DNA from: Dielma fastidiosa
GTDB taxonomy: Bacteria > Bacillota_I > Bacilli_A > Erysipelotrichales > Erysipelotrichaceae
Assembly (NCBI RefSeq): GCF_000313565.1
Contig: NZ_HE578927.1
Location: 230,334-294,333, forward strand
DNA: 64,000 bases
Direction of reading: 5' to 3'
In this document: piece by piece, positions 25,420 to 33,295 of the stretch
How positions within the stretch are numbered: position 1 is the first letter of the stretch
Layout: each line of letters starts with the position of its first letter
The notes under the pieces: generated by a model
The model's database searches: none
Told to the model about the DNA's origin: nothing
What the model saw: the letters and a program-made list of their open reading frames with translations, nothing else
Translations under genes and position numbers: made by a program

Positions 25420-26559
25420 TTAAGCCGGCTGATTTCCCTTACTTTTACGCATTTTTATGATCATCCATGTAGGAATAATCGCGATACATGCAAAGATCCA
25501 GCAAGTGATGTTAAAATCAAACCGTTCTACAAGCCACGCGCCAATTACCGGTGTTAAAAAACCGCTGATACCGAAATAGATTGCAAAGCCCACAATCTGC
25601 GCTGAAGCTGCCAGCTGCTTAGGTGTTACTTCCTGAATCAGCAGCTTGCTGGTTAAAACGATAATCGGATGGGTAAACAGCTGCAAAGCCGCCACGATCA
25701 GCACCCATAGCGGTGTCGCGCAGAAACCATAGGCCACAAATTTAACGCCGGTCATCAATGCCGCAACCAACAATAAGCGTGATGGCTCAAACTTCTTAAA
25801 TAATTTAGCGGAAAATAAATAAATCGGTATTTCCATCAGCGACTGAATCGCAAATTTCACAGATACCGCGATGCGATCACCGCCCAATGCAATCAGCTTA
25901 TCCACGACCACAAACTGATCCGCGAAGCCGGTAATCATCAATAGAAATAAAATCATCAATAAGCGCTGATACGATTTATTCATCAACAGTTTTTTCATAC
26001 TGGCTAATGAAATTGAACCCTTTTCCGCCGCTTCCTTTTCCTTGATAAAAAAACCGCACAGTAATGAAATAGCAGAAGCGCTCAGACAGAGAATGCATAA
26101 ACCAATACTGTTGAATTGTTTATAAATAAAGCCTGCTGCCAAGGAGCCGCTGACCAGACCTGCTGCTGAGAAACAGTGATATTTACCAAAGGTTTTAGGT
26201 TTAAGCTGAAAAACCCATGTTTCATTGATACTCATAACTTCCTTGACAATCCCAAACATTAAAATGACACAGATTGCCTTGATCCACAAATCACTGGTTA
26301 ATATAAAAGAGGCAAACACAGCGGCCATAAATAAGAGCGTTGTAATGATGAACATCGGTTTCATCTTACCGGTTTTATCACTGATCCAGCCGATAACAGC
26401 TGCGAAAAGCAAAGATGCCAGCGCGCTGAAACCTAACACCCAGCCCTTTTGTGCCGGTGTATAGCCGCTTTCATTTAAAAAAGGAATCAGCTGTGAATTT
26501 ACTGCTGATATCGATATAAAGGTTGCGAAATTAAAGACTGCAAATTGTATATTTTTCAT
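25420..26559 (-). CDS. Major facilitator superfamily transporter
   Basis: 379 aa from the ATG at 26559 (GGTGATG in front); longer starts are possible, but the upstream region contains the terminator of the preceding gene. Twelve hydrophobic segments. The loop 2-3 MFS motif is GWISDKTGKMKP (about residue 55), and the central cytoplasmic loop contains KEKEAAEKGS. Resembles the MFS_1-like/LacY-type set of sugar or nucleoside symporters, but no substrate-specific residue can be named. Confidence 0.85.
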   Translation of the reverse strand: MKNIQFAVFNFATFISISAVNSQLIPFLNESGYTPAQKGWVLGFSALASLLFAAVIGWISDKTGKMKPMFIITTLLFMAAVFASFILTSDLWIKAICVILMFGIVKEVMSINETWVFQLKPKTFGKYHCFSAAGLVSGSLAAGFIYKQFNSIGLCILCLSASAISLLCGFFIKEKEAAEKGSISLASMKKLLMNKSYQRLLMILFLLMITGFADQFVVVDKLIALGGDRIAVSVKFAIQSLMEIPIYLFSAKLFKKFEPSRLLLVAALMTGVKFVAYGFCATPLWVLIVAALQLFTHPIIVLTSKLLIQEVTPKQLAASAQIVGFAIYFGISGFLTPVIGAWLVERFDFNITCWIFACIAIIPTWMIIKMRKSKGNQPA

Positions 26560-26595
26560 ATGCATCACCGGTTGTAGTATGCCCCATGACACAAG

Positions 26596-26616
26596 AAAAA
26601 AACCGCAAAAGCGGTT
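26596..26616 (-). terminator. Terminator of the EEP-family gene
   Basis: Minus-strand AACCGC/GCGGTT stem with TTTT loop, followed by TTTTTTT. It overlaps the stop codon of the gene at 26615. Confidence 0.88.
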
Positions 26617-27361
26617 AGAAACTAAACTGTGTCAGGATTCCTAGATGATCAGAAACCCGCTCTTCCTTAAATAAATGACAATATTGCTGAATATTTAGTG
26701 AGGAGCGCGCAAGCATGTAGTCAAGACGCAGGCTTTTTCTGCCCTTATGCCATGTATCACCCTCTGATTGATTAAAGGAATATGAATCTACATAACCATA
26801 ATGCATCATTTCCATATAATCAATGGATGCACTGTCAATATTAAAATCTCCAGTAATGATTGAAGGAATATGATGACGGCTCGCCCGTTCATGTATTTTT
26901 TCAAACTGCGTCAGGAATTGATTTTTACGATCAAAGCCCAGATGCGCGTTATAAATCATAATGGGATGATTTCCCACCTTGATCAGCACTTCCATTACTT
27001 TGCGTGTATTAGGCGTCAGCATTGAACGCTGAGCTGATACATAAAAGCTTTCACAGCTGAGAATCGGATAACGGCTTAAAATCGCCAAGCCCTCCACAAA
27101 GCCAAAATAACCAAAATGAACCTTTTCATAATGCAGTTCATACTGACTGCTGCCTTGGGCGTTTAATGCCTGCTGAATCAGATAAGCGGCATTATCTTTT
27201 TTTATATTACGATCAACGATAGGTGTGAAATAACGCTGAGCACACTCACTGAAGCAAATAATATCAATATCATTTTCAAGAATTGAATCAGCGATGATCT
27301 GTAATTTTTTAACTGGCTCTTTTTCCTGATAACCATGCAGGTTCAATGATAGTACGCGCAT
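26615..27361 (-). CDS. Endonuclease/exonuclease/phosphatase family protein
   Basis: 248 aa. EEP-fold motifs: N-terminal MRVLSLNLHGYQE, the metal Glu in IICFSECAQ, the active HN-type segment IYNAHLGFDRK, GDFNIDS and the catalytic SDHLGIL at the C-terminus. The family includes DNases, inositol-phosphate phosphatases and sphingomyelinases; no signal peptide, so a cytosolic phosphodiesterase is most likely. Ribosome site GGAGGGTGGAAT. A structured element lies in its 5' leader (27393-27473). Confidence 0.88.
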   Translation of the reverse strand: MRVLSLNLHGYQEKEPVKKLQIIADSILENDIDIICFSECAQRYFTPIVDRNIKKDNAAYLIQQALNAQGSSQYELHYEKVHFGYFGFVEGLAILSRYPILSCESFYVSAQRSMLTPNTRKVMEVLIKVGNHPIMIYNAHLGFDRKNQFLTQFEKIHERASRHHIPSIITGDFNIDSASIDYMEMMHYGYVDSYSFNQSEGDTWHKGRKSLRLDYMLARSSLNIQQYCHLFKEERVSDHLGILTQFSF

Positions 27362-27392
27362 ATTCCACCCTCCTTTATTTATATAGGTAATA

Positions 27393-27473
27393 GAGAGAGA
27401 TAAGTGTCGTGGGATTGAATGAAAAGGGAAATATGGTTCCGACTAGCAGTGACGGCTGCTTCTTATCTCTTTC
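27393..27473. other. Large imperfect stem-loop upstream of the EEP gene
   Basis: A 12-bp stem pairs 27393-27404 (GAGAGAGATAAG) with 27462-27473 (CTTATCTCTTTC, one G-U). It encloses 57 bases that contain a smaller hairpin AGCAG/CTGCT (27445-27449, 27456-27460). On the minus strand this would be a structured 5' leader ending about 45 bases before the EEP ribosome site. No known riboswitch consensus was recognised, and there is no terminator or obvious anti-Shine-Dalgarno arm. An independent RNA on either strand is also possible. Confidence 0.45.
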
Positions 27474-27726
27474 TGATTCTTATTTTAAGCGCCTTTTGTG
27501 AAAATTGAATGAAGAAAGTGTGAAAATTTTGAAAATTTTATTAAACTTAATGCTTGATCACCTTTCTTTCAGTAAGTATAATCATCTTTTTTTAAACTTA
27601 ACTTGTCAAAATATTAAAGAATTACCAAAGATTATAAATCTTCAATTTGTAAAACAACAAGTTGAGAAATTTAAAATAAAAATATCTTTTAATAAACTAT
27701 ACTATTGAAAGGTATTTTATCTGCAT

Positions 27727-27870
27727 TTATCTAAAAGGGCCTAATTCAGCTGACGTTCTATAATTTTGAATAGCATAAGGAATATCCGTTAAGCTGGTTT
27801 TGACTTTCATTTTTGAAGCAATAGCTAAAGCCAAAATATATCTTAAAGAAATCGTAGAATTAGTATTTCT
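27727..27870 (-). pseudogene. Remnant open frame, unknown
   Basis: A minus-strand frame with protein-like composition (ISLRYILALAIASKMKV and later YRTSAELGPFR before TAA at 27727). It has no start codon or ribosome site at its beginning, and the same frame upstream is broken by TAG codons. Probably the 3' end of a decayed gene. Family not recognised. It lies in an AT-rich region with other broken genes. Confidence 0.3.
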
Positions 27871-28046
27871 CTAATTTGGAAAGCTTTTATCTAAGCTATT
27901 CTAAACATATGTGCCCACTTTCTAAATAAAGTAACGAAACGTAACATATATTCATGACAAAAATTAATTTTCAGTAAATGTATCAACATTCCTCCTATTT
28001 AGTTTCATGAAATCAAGTGCTATTTACACAAAAATTTGAGTATAAA

Positions 28047-28225
28047 TCATTCACTTTTCCTAGTTTCTAAGTTTTCCAATGCATATTCAATACATAAAAC
28101 GACTAACTTATTCAAAGATATATTTTTAGAATCAGCTACTTTATCCATTTCTTCTACCAGTTTCTTGTTTAATCTAAAAGTATTATTTACATATTCTTCT
28201 TTTTCAATTTTAAAAGCATAGCCAT
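28047..28225 (-). pseudogene. Ribbon-helix-helix (Arc/antitoxin-like) protein, frameshifted
   Basis: Minus-strand frame ending TGA at 28047 encodes about 50 residues: KIEKEEYVNNTFRLNKKLVE, then EMDKVADSKNISLNKLVVLC and IEYALENLETRKSE. The short strand (NNTFRLNK) followed by two helices with the SLNKLVV turn is the ribbon-helix-helix pattern of Arc-type repressors and antitoxins. This frame has no ATG at its beginning. ATG codons at 28225 and 28219 behind AAAGGGG lie in another frame that stops after 13 codons. The two frames are joined by a -1 shift exactly at T TTA AAA. A one-base deletion (an ATGGCT tandem losing one G) explains it simply; programmed frameshifting is possible. No toxin gene is seen beside it. 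Confidence 0.6.
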
Positions 28226-28298
28226 TACCCCTTTATACGCTATATCATATTGCAAGTATTGACTGTTTTATACACTTTAAAAACCGTGTAAAATAAGC

Positions 28299-28327
28299 TT
28301 GATTGTATAAGTACTATAAAGTAGAAT
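28299..28327 (+). promoter_or_regulatory. Candidate promoter of the small membrane peptide genes
   Basis: TTGATT (28299-28304), 17-bp spacer, TAGAAT (28322-28327). The interval carries an inverted pair TTGTAT/ATACAA that could be an operator. Confidence 0.5.
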
Positions 28328-28348
28328 ATATACAAGGAGGGATAGGCT

Positions 28349-28417
28349 ATGCTAAATGTTATCATTAGATTAATATTTGGATTTATTTGTGTATTACTTA
28401 GAAAGGGGAAAATGTAA
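28349..28417 (+). CDS. 22-residue hydrophobic peptide
   Basis: MLNVIIRLIFGFICVLLRKG plus two residues: one hydrophobic helix with a basic C-terminus. It has the strongest local signals, a promoter at 28299 and an AAGGAGGG ribosome site eight bases ahead, so translation is credible. Tiny hydrophobic peptides of this kind include type I toxins and membrane regulators, but no antisense RNA was identified, and it could instead be the first piece of the decayed gene that follows. Confidence 0.4.
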   Translation: MLNVIIRLIFGFICVLLRKGKM

Positions 28418-28420
28418 ATT

Positions 28421-28734
28421 ATGAATGACAAAAGTATTTTACTTTAACTCTAGTCTTATAAATTATCACAATAATTTTATTTGTGTAGGAATAATTGGCT
28501 CTGTATTTTATTTGTTATGCGCTAGGATATGATTACCTTTATTATCAAAAAAGTTTCAATTTTACAATATTTCTTATTTTTACAATTGGTTGTTCATTAT
28601 TCTTATTAGCTATTGGTAAGATTCTTGAACGTATTGTATTGTGTGAAGTAAATTTTAGAGAACATTATGAGGGAATTAAAAAAATATTGAATGATTTAAA
28701 ACATACAGAGAATACAATTAATTGTCAGGAATAA
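28421..28734 (+). pseudogene. Decayed small membrane protein gene
   Basis: Starts ATG at 28421 (MNDKSILL, then stop). Continuing in the neighbouring frame gives LTLVL-stop-IITIILFV, then two more stops, and an intact 79-residue 3' part (28495-28734) with a transmembrane stretch (FTIFLIFTIGCSLFLLAIG) and a charged tail ILERIVLCEVNFREHYEGIK. The hydrophobic pattern runs across the stops, so one former membrane protein gene with a frameshift and several stops is the best reading. Translation of the 3' part from TTG would lack a ribosome site. Confidence 0.5.
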
Positions 28735-28802
28735 AAATGATTGTAAAGAAGAAATTAATTAACAAAGAGAAATTTATAATAGAATTTAACTTAAAAAGGA
28801 TC

Positions 28803-28838
28803 ATAACATACAGCAAATGTGTTATAGTCTTTTTTTTG
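28803..28838 (+). terminator. Terminator-like hairpin after the decayed gene
   Basis: ATAACAT pairs with ATGTgTTAT (one bulged G), followed by eight T (28830-28837). Confidence 0.55.
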
Positions 28839-28933
28839 ATGTGAATTGTTTTGTTATATAACTCAATGGGGTTACTTTACGAATTTAAGATTTAAATACA
28901 TAATAAAAGAAAAAAATATGGCTTTCACCATAT

Positions 28934-29986
28934 TTAGTAAGGCATTGCTTTTCTGATTGCGGCAGGATCGTTGCATTTGGTCAGAGCGGTTTCGTAATCG
29001 ATGATTCCCGCACGGACAAGGTTCACTAAATCATTATCCAAAAGAATCATACCCTCTTTCAGATTGGTCTGCATGATTGTAGGAATTTGGAATGTCTTGG
29101 ATTCACGGATCAGGTTGGCAATCGCGTCATTGACAATCATGATTTCAAAGGCAGCAACCCGGCCGTCCTTATCCTGACGCGGCAGCAATTGCTGAGAGAT
29201 TACCGCCCGCAGACAGTTTGCCAGCTGGGTGCGGATCTGTCCCTGCTGATGCGCTGGGAATACGTCAACCATACGGTCAATTGTCTGTGTAGCACCGCGG
29301 GTATGCAAAGTAGCAAAAACCAAATGGCCGGTTTCCGCCGCCGATACCGCTAAGGAAATTGTTTCATAATCACGAAGCTCACCGATCAGAATTACATCTG
29401 GATCTTCACGCAGCGCCGATTTCAGCGCCGCTAAATAGTTGTCAGAATCACGGCCAATCTCACGCTGATTGACCATACAGTTCTTATGCTCATGCACATA
29501 TTCGATCGGATCTTCCATGGTTAGAATATGGCAGTGTTTCAGCTGATTGATTTCATCAATCATTGATGCCAAGGTTGTTGATTTACCGCTGCCGGTTGGC
29601 CCGGTTACCAGCACCAAGCCTCTTGGCAGGGCACATAGCTTATGCAATACCGGCGGCAGTCCTAATTCCTGCATTGTCGGTATATGATCATTTAAAAGTC
29701 GAATCGCTAAAGCGGTATGTCCCTTCTGGCGGAAAATATTCAGACGGTAGCGGGTTTGATCAGCTCCGGTAAAAGATGTATCAATATCTCGGCCGGTATT
29801 AAAATATTCAGTCTCATCAGGCCGCATCAATTCAACCGCTAATGCGTTAAGCAGCATATCATCACATAGTTCGCTGTTTAAAGCTGTCAGCTCACCATTG
29901 ATACGAATCATCGGCGGCAAACCATAAGTAAAATGCAGATCGCTCGCTTTGCGTTCACGGGCAATATCTAAATAATGTTCAATCAT
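28934..29986 (-). CDS. pilT: Type IV pilus retraction ATPase PilT
   Basis: 350 aa hexameric ATPase that depolymerises the pilus and drives retraction and twitching. N-terminal PAS-like part with ASDLHFTYGLPPMIRINGEL, Walker A GPTGSGKSTTLAS (about residue 130), Asp box with TMEDPIEY, Walker B DPDVILIGELRD and His box GHLVFATLHTRGA. The AIRLI-type retraction motif is replaced by a C-terminal stretch ending LTKCNDPAAIRKAMPY. It follows pilB by 9 bp. A retraction ATPase marks this as a true type IVa pilus system and not a competence pseudopilus. Confidence 0.94.
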   Translation of the reverse strand: MIEHYLDIARERKASDLHFTYGLPPMIRINGELTALNSELCDDMLLNALAVELMRPDETEYFNTGRDIDTSFTGADQTRYRLNIFRQKGHTALAIRLLNDHIPTMQELGLPPVLHKLCALPRGLVLVTGPTGSGKSTTLASMIDEINQLKHCHILTMEDPIEYVHEHKNCMVNQREIGRDSDNYLAALKSALREDPDVILIGELRDYETISLAVSAAETGHLVFATLHTRGATQTIDRMVDVFPAHQQGQIRTQLANCLRAVISQQLLPRQDKDGRVAAFEIMIVNDAIANLIRESKTFQIPTIMQTNLKEGMILLDNDLVNLVRAGIIDYETALTKCNDPAAIRKAMPY

Positions 29987-29995
29987 GTCTGTCTC

Positions 29996-31687
29996 CTATT
30001 CTGTCGAATATATCAGCTTGATAACTTCATCAAAATTGGTAATACCTTCTCTTAATAAACGAATTCCCTCTGAACGAAGCGTTGTCATGCCATTCCTAAC
30101 CGCCATTTGATAAATCAGTTCCTGCGGATCGCCGCTGCTGATCATCTTATAAATCGTTTTATCGATCAATACAACCTCATGAATCGCAGTACGTCCGTGG
30201 TAGCCTGTATGACCGCAGTAATCACAGCCGTCCGCTTCCTTTACAACATCCAGTTCCGGACAGTTCAGTAAGGACTTTTCATGTTCAGTTAAATGCCTTT
30301 CATGGGAACAGCGCGGGCATATTTTACGAACCAAACGCTGAGCGATGACACAACGCAGTGCAGCGGCTAACAAATAAGCCGGCACTCCCATATCCAGCAA
30401 ACGCGGAATGGCAGCTACCGCATCATTGGTGTGCAGCGTAGATAATACAAGGTGACCGGTAATGGCGGAACGAATGGCAATTGAAGCCGTTTCTTCGTCA
30501 CGGATCTCACCAATCAAAATAACATCCGGGTCCTGACGCAGAATCGAACGCAGACCGCTCGCAAAAGTAAGGCCGATACCGGCGTTTACCTGCATCTGAT
30601 TGATATTGGTAAATTTCTTTTCCACCGGATCTTCAATGGTGACAATATTTAATTCCGGCGATTGGATCTGTTGGAGAATTGAATAAGAAGTTGTAGTCTT
30701 ACCGCTGCCGGTTGGGCCTGTCATCAATATGATACCATTTGTATTATATAGTGAACGTTCAATTAAATTCAGATTATGCGGTGTAAAACCAAGCTGCTTC
30801 AAATCATAATTGACATTCTTATCAGAACCTAACAAACGCAGTACAACCTTTTCTCCATAAATGGTCGGCAGCATACTGACACGCACATCGACCTTACCGC
30901 CAGGCAGATCAAGCGCAATACCGCCGTCCTGCGGAACACGCTTCTCAGCAATATTTAAACCAGCCAAAATCTTGATACGAGTTACGATTAATTCATGAAT
31001 ATTATTTTTAAGCATTGTATGCTCAAACAAGGAACCATCGACACGGAAACGCACACGGGTCATCTGCGGCAGCGGTTCAATATGAATATCACTCGCATTC
31101 ATCTGAATCGCTTCACGGATCATGGAGTTGACCAGCTGAACAACCGGAGAAGCATCAATGCGGTCGTTTACCTGTTCAAAATCCTCCAGTGAAACGGTAC
31201 TGCTTGTGTAATCTTCATATTCATTGCTGATATTCTCTAACACTTGCTTTGTATTGGCTTTCGCATACAGCTTATCAATGGTTTCCAAAACATCCTGCTT
31301 CGGTGAAACAATAACCTCTATGTCCAGCCCGCTGGCCATGCCGATATCATCTAAGCCCAAGAAATTCAATGGGTCGTTGGTCGCCGCGTACAGCACCCCT
31401 TCTTTGATATAAAGCGGTGCGATGCTGTGTTTTCTAACAAGCTGTTCCGGTACAATTTTTGCGATTTCAACATCAACCTGAGCGGCAATATTAGGCTCAT
31501 AAGTCAAATTCAGACGTTTAGCCAAAGCATTCAGCATCTGATATTCACTGCACATCCCATGACTGGTTAACACTTCACCTAGTCTTTTACCTTCTTTTTT
31601 CTGTATTTCAAGTGCTTTTTGCAGCTGTTCCTCAGTAATGACCTGATTCTCTACAAGCACCTCACCTAAACGAACATTTTTTCTCAT
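29996..31687 (-). CDS. pilB: Type IV pilus assembly ATPase PilB with MshEN domain
   Basis: 563 aa extension ATPase. The N-terminal MshEN domain (about 1-150) has two repeats RLGEVLVENQVITEEQL and RLGEVLTSHGM of the kind that bind cyclic di-GMP. Catalytic core: Walker A GPTGSGKTTTSYS, Asp box TIEDPVE, Walker B DPDVILIGEIRD and His box LSTLHTNDA, plus the tetracysteine zinc site CPRCSHE...CDYCGHTGYHGR. It powers pilin polymerisation at the inner face of the membrane. Start ATG has GGGGG ahead (CTAGGGGGTGC). Divergent from pilD. A diguanylate cyclase in the same window (60185-61072) could provide the ligand. Confidence 0.95.
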   Translation of the reverse strand: MRKNVRLGEVLVENQVITEEQLQKALEIQKKEGKRLGEVLTSHGMCSEYQMLNALAKRLNLTYEPNIAAQVDVEIAKIVPEQLVRKHSIAPLYIKEGVLYAATNDPLNFLGLDDIGMASGLDIEVIVSPKQDVLETIDKLYAKANTKQVLENISNEYEDYTSSTVSLEDFEQVNDRIDASPVVQLVNSMIREAIQMNASDIHIEPLPQMTRVRFRVDGSLFEHTMLKNNIHELIVTRIKILAGLNIAEKRVPQDGGIALDLPGGKVDVRVSMLPTIYGEKVVLRLLGSDKNVNYDLKQLGFTPHNLNLIERSLYNTNGIILMTGPTGSGKTTTSYSILQQIQSPELNIVTIEDPVEKKFTNINQMQVNAGIGLTFASGLRSILRQDPDVILIGEIRDEETASIAIRSAITGHLVLSTLHTNDAVAAIPRLLDMGVPAYLLAAALRCVIAQRLVRKICPRCSHERHLTEHEKSLLNCPELDVVKEADGCDYCGHTGYHGRTAIHEVVLIDKTIYKMISSGDPQELIYQMAVRNGMTTLRSEGIRLLREGITNFDEVIKLIYSTE

Positions 31688-31748
31688 AAATGCACCCCCT
31701 AGTTTCTTTTATCCAACAATTAGTGTATCATATTTCTGAGGTGAATGT

Positions 31749-32504
31749 ATGATACGCTTTTTATTTTATTTATATATCTTTATTTTTGGCTGCGTGATTG
31801 GATCATTTTTAAATGTGGTCATTTATCGAGTACCCAATAAACTCAGCGTCAGCAAGGGCTATTCCTTTTGTCCTGCCTGCCATCATCGGCTATTTCCAAA
31901 GGATCTTGTTCCTGTGTTCTCATGGCTCTCCCTGCGCGGTAAATGCGCCTATTGCGGTGCGCCTATTGCAGCGCGGTATCCATTTGTAGAACTGCTTGGC
32001 GGTTTCGCTTTTCTGCTTAGCTTTAACCGGTATGGCATCAGTCTGAATTTCATCATTCACGCACTGCTTTTATGTGTTATGATCGTCATTTCCTTTATTG
32101 ATATCGATACCATGGAAATCCCCGATGGTTCACATTTTTTCATTCTGGCATTGGCAGTCGGCAGCTATCTGATCAACCAGCCTGAACTTTCATCAATCCT
32201 TTTAGGCGGCATTGTTATCGCCCTGCCATTGTTTTTGATTGCTTGGTTAACTCATGGCGGCATCGGCGGCGGTGATATCAAACTGATGGCTGCTTCCGGT
32301 CTATTTCTTGGTTTTGCCAATACCCTGCTTGCCGGTATCATTGGCATCATCATCGGTGGTTTCTATGCAGCCTGTCTGATGCTGATTAAGAAACGCGAAG
32401 GTAAATCCTACATGGCTTTGGGACCTTTTCTGGCATTGGGCATATCAATTGCCTCACTTTATGGCCCGCAGATCATTCAAGCCTATCTAAATCTATTTTT
32501 CTGA
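31749..32504 (+). CDS. pilD: Type IV prepilin peptidase/methylase PilD
   Basis: 251 aa polytopic membrane enzyme that cleaves the leader of prepilins and N-methylates the new N-terminus. N-terminal domain with the zinc cysteines CPACHHRL and CAYCGAPI (about residues 39-72), the aspartyl protease Asp in IDIDTMEIPDG and the second in GIGGGDIKLMAASG. About seven transmembrane segments. Divergent from pilB, and its 3' end overlaps the convergent pseudopilin gene by 12 bp. Processes the pseudopilins in this cluster. Confidence 0.94.
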   Translation: MIRFLFYLYIFIFGCVIGSFLNVVIYRVPNKLSVSKGYSFCPACHHRLFPKDLVPVFSWLSLRGKCAYCGAPIAARYPFVELLGGFAFLLSFNRYGISLNFIIHALLLCVMIVISFIDIDTMEIPDGSHFFILALAVGSYLINQPELSSILLGGIVIALPLFLIAWLTHGGIGGGDIKLMAASGLFLGFANTLLAGIIGIIIGGFYAACLMLIKKREGKSYMALGPFLALGISIASLYGPQIIQAYLNLFF

Positions 32505-32990
32505 TACTTTATAATTAAGACATGTATAAGTGCCAGTATCTGTATTCCCAGAATAATTCATCATTTTCAGCGAGTTAGACAATGTGTAAACACTCTCACC
32601 CGCTTTTTTTATACTCATCACTTTATTAATACCGGATGCCGGTGATGTTGAATAGTTATAATAAAATGAAGAGAAAGATAACTCTAATTCAATACTTGAA
32701 TCATAAAATTGATCTTGGTAATCAGCAGCTTGAATACACACATAACCGTCAATACATTCATCACTTAATATAATTTCATCTTCATTAAGATAACGGATCT
32801 GTTCATCAATACTGCTGCTGATATTATTCAATGTATTCTGATAATCAACATCTGTGTTAATCGTATGATAATTTCTAAGCACCGGCACAAACATATTGCC
32901 GATAGCACCAAGAATTATCATAAGAATGCCAATACTTACGATTAATTCAATCAAGGTGAAGCCGCCTTTTTTATTATTTTTGTTCATCAT
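32493..32990 (-). CDS. Pseudopilin with type III-type prepilin signal
   Basis: 165 aa. Leader MMNKNNKKGG, cleavage before FTLIELIVSIGILMIILGAI, which has the Glu5 and hydrophobic spine of class III/IVa prepilins. The remainder is a small globular domain with four cysteines (SDECIDGYVCIQ and CLNYK). Probably a minor pilin. It overlaps the next upstream gene by 4 bp (32987-32990). Last gene of the minus-strand pil operon, convergent with pilD. Confidence 0.85.
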   Translation of the reverse strand: MMNKNNKKGGFTLIELIVSIGILMIILGAIGNMFVPVLRNYHTINTDVDYQNTLNNISSSIDEQIRYLNEDEIILSDECIDGYVCIQAADYQDQFYDSSIELELSFSSFYYNYSTSPASGINKVMSIKKAGESVYTLSNSLKMMNYSGNTDTGTYTCLNYKVSEK

Positions 32991-33295
32991 TCCCGAACCT
33001 CATTGATTTCATAATAAACAAGCCCTGTTTTTTCATCCACATAGCCATCCACTTTTTTGACCACAGTTTTACCTTTAACTTTAAAAGTGATGGCCATTGA
33101 ATCACCATATGATTTAAGAGAAGTCAATGTTTTTTGAGCAAATATTGTCGAGGCTTCATGAAGATTTCTTCGTTCGACAATGGTCTGTTGGTTAAGCCGA
33201 ATCATGGTTAGATAACCGGTAGCCATAAACAAGCCAATTACAACCAATAGGGCAACCGCAGTGAGTATCTCAACTAATGTAAATCCCTTTTTCAT
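32987..33295 (-). CDS. Short pseudopilin
   Basis: 102 aa. Prepilin leader MKKG then FTLVEILTAVALLVVIGLFM, including Glu5. The globular part is short (about 70 residues), so this is a minor pilin and not a fibre subunit. Overlaps both neighbours by 4 bp, which indicates tightly coupled translation of the three pilin-type genes. Confidence 0.85.
   Translation of the reverse strand: MKKGFTLVEILTAVALLVVIGLFMATGYLTMIRLNQQTIVERRNLHEASTIFAQKTLTSLKSYGDSMAITFKVKGKTVVKKVDGYVDEKTGLVYYEINEVRE

Noticed and set aside
27505-27708. 67-codon plus-strand frame in the AT-rich island
   Set aside because: Starts at TTG with no ribosome site, low-complexity Lys/Ile/Leu/Asn composition expected of random AT-rich DNA.
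28240-28431. Minus-strand 63-codon frame
   Set aside because: Hydrophobic composition is a by-product of AT-rich DNA; it overlaps the promoter and peptide gene on the other strand, which have better signals.
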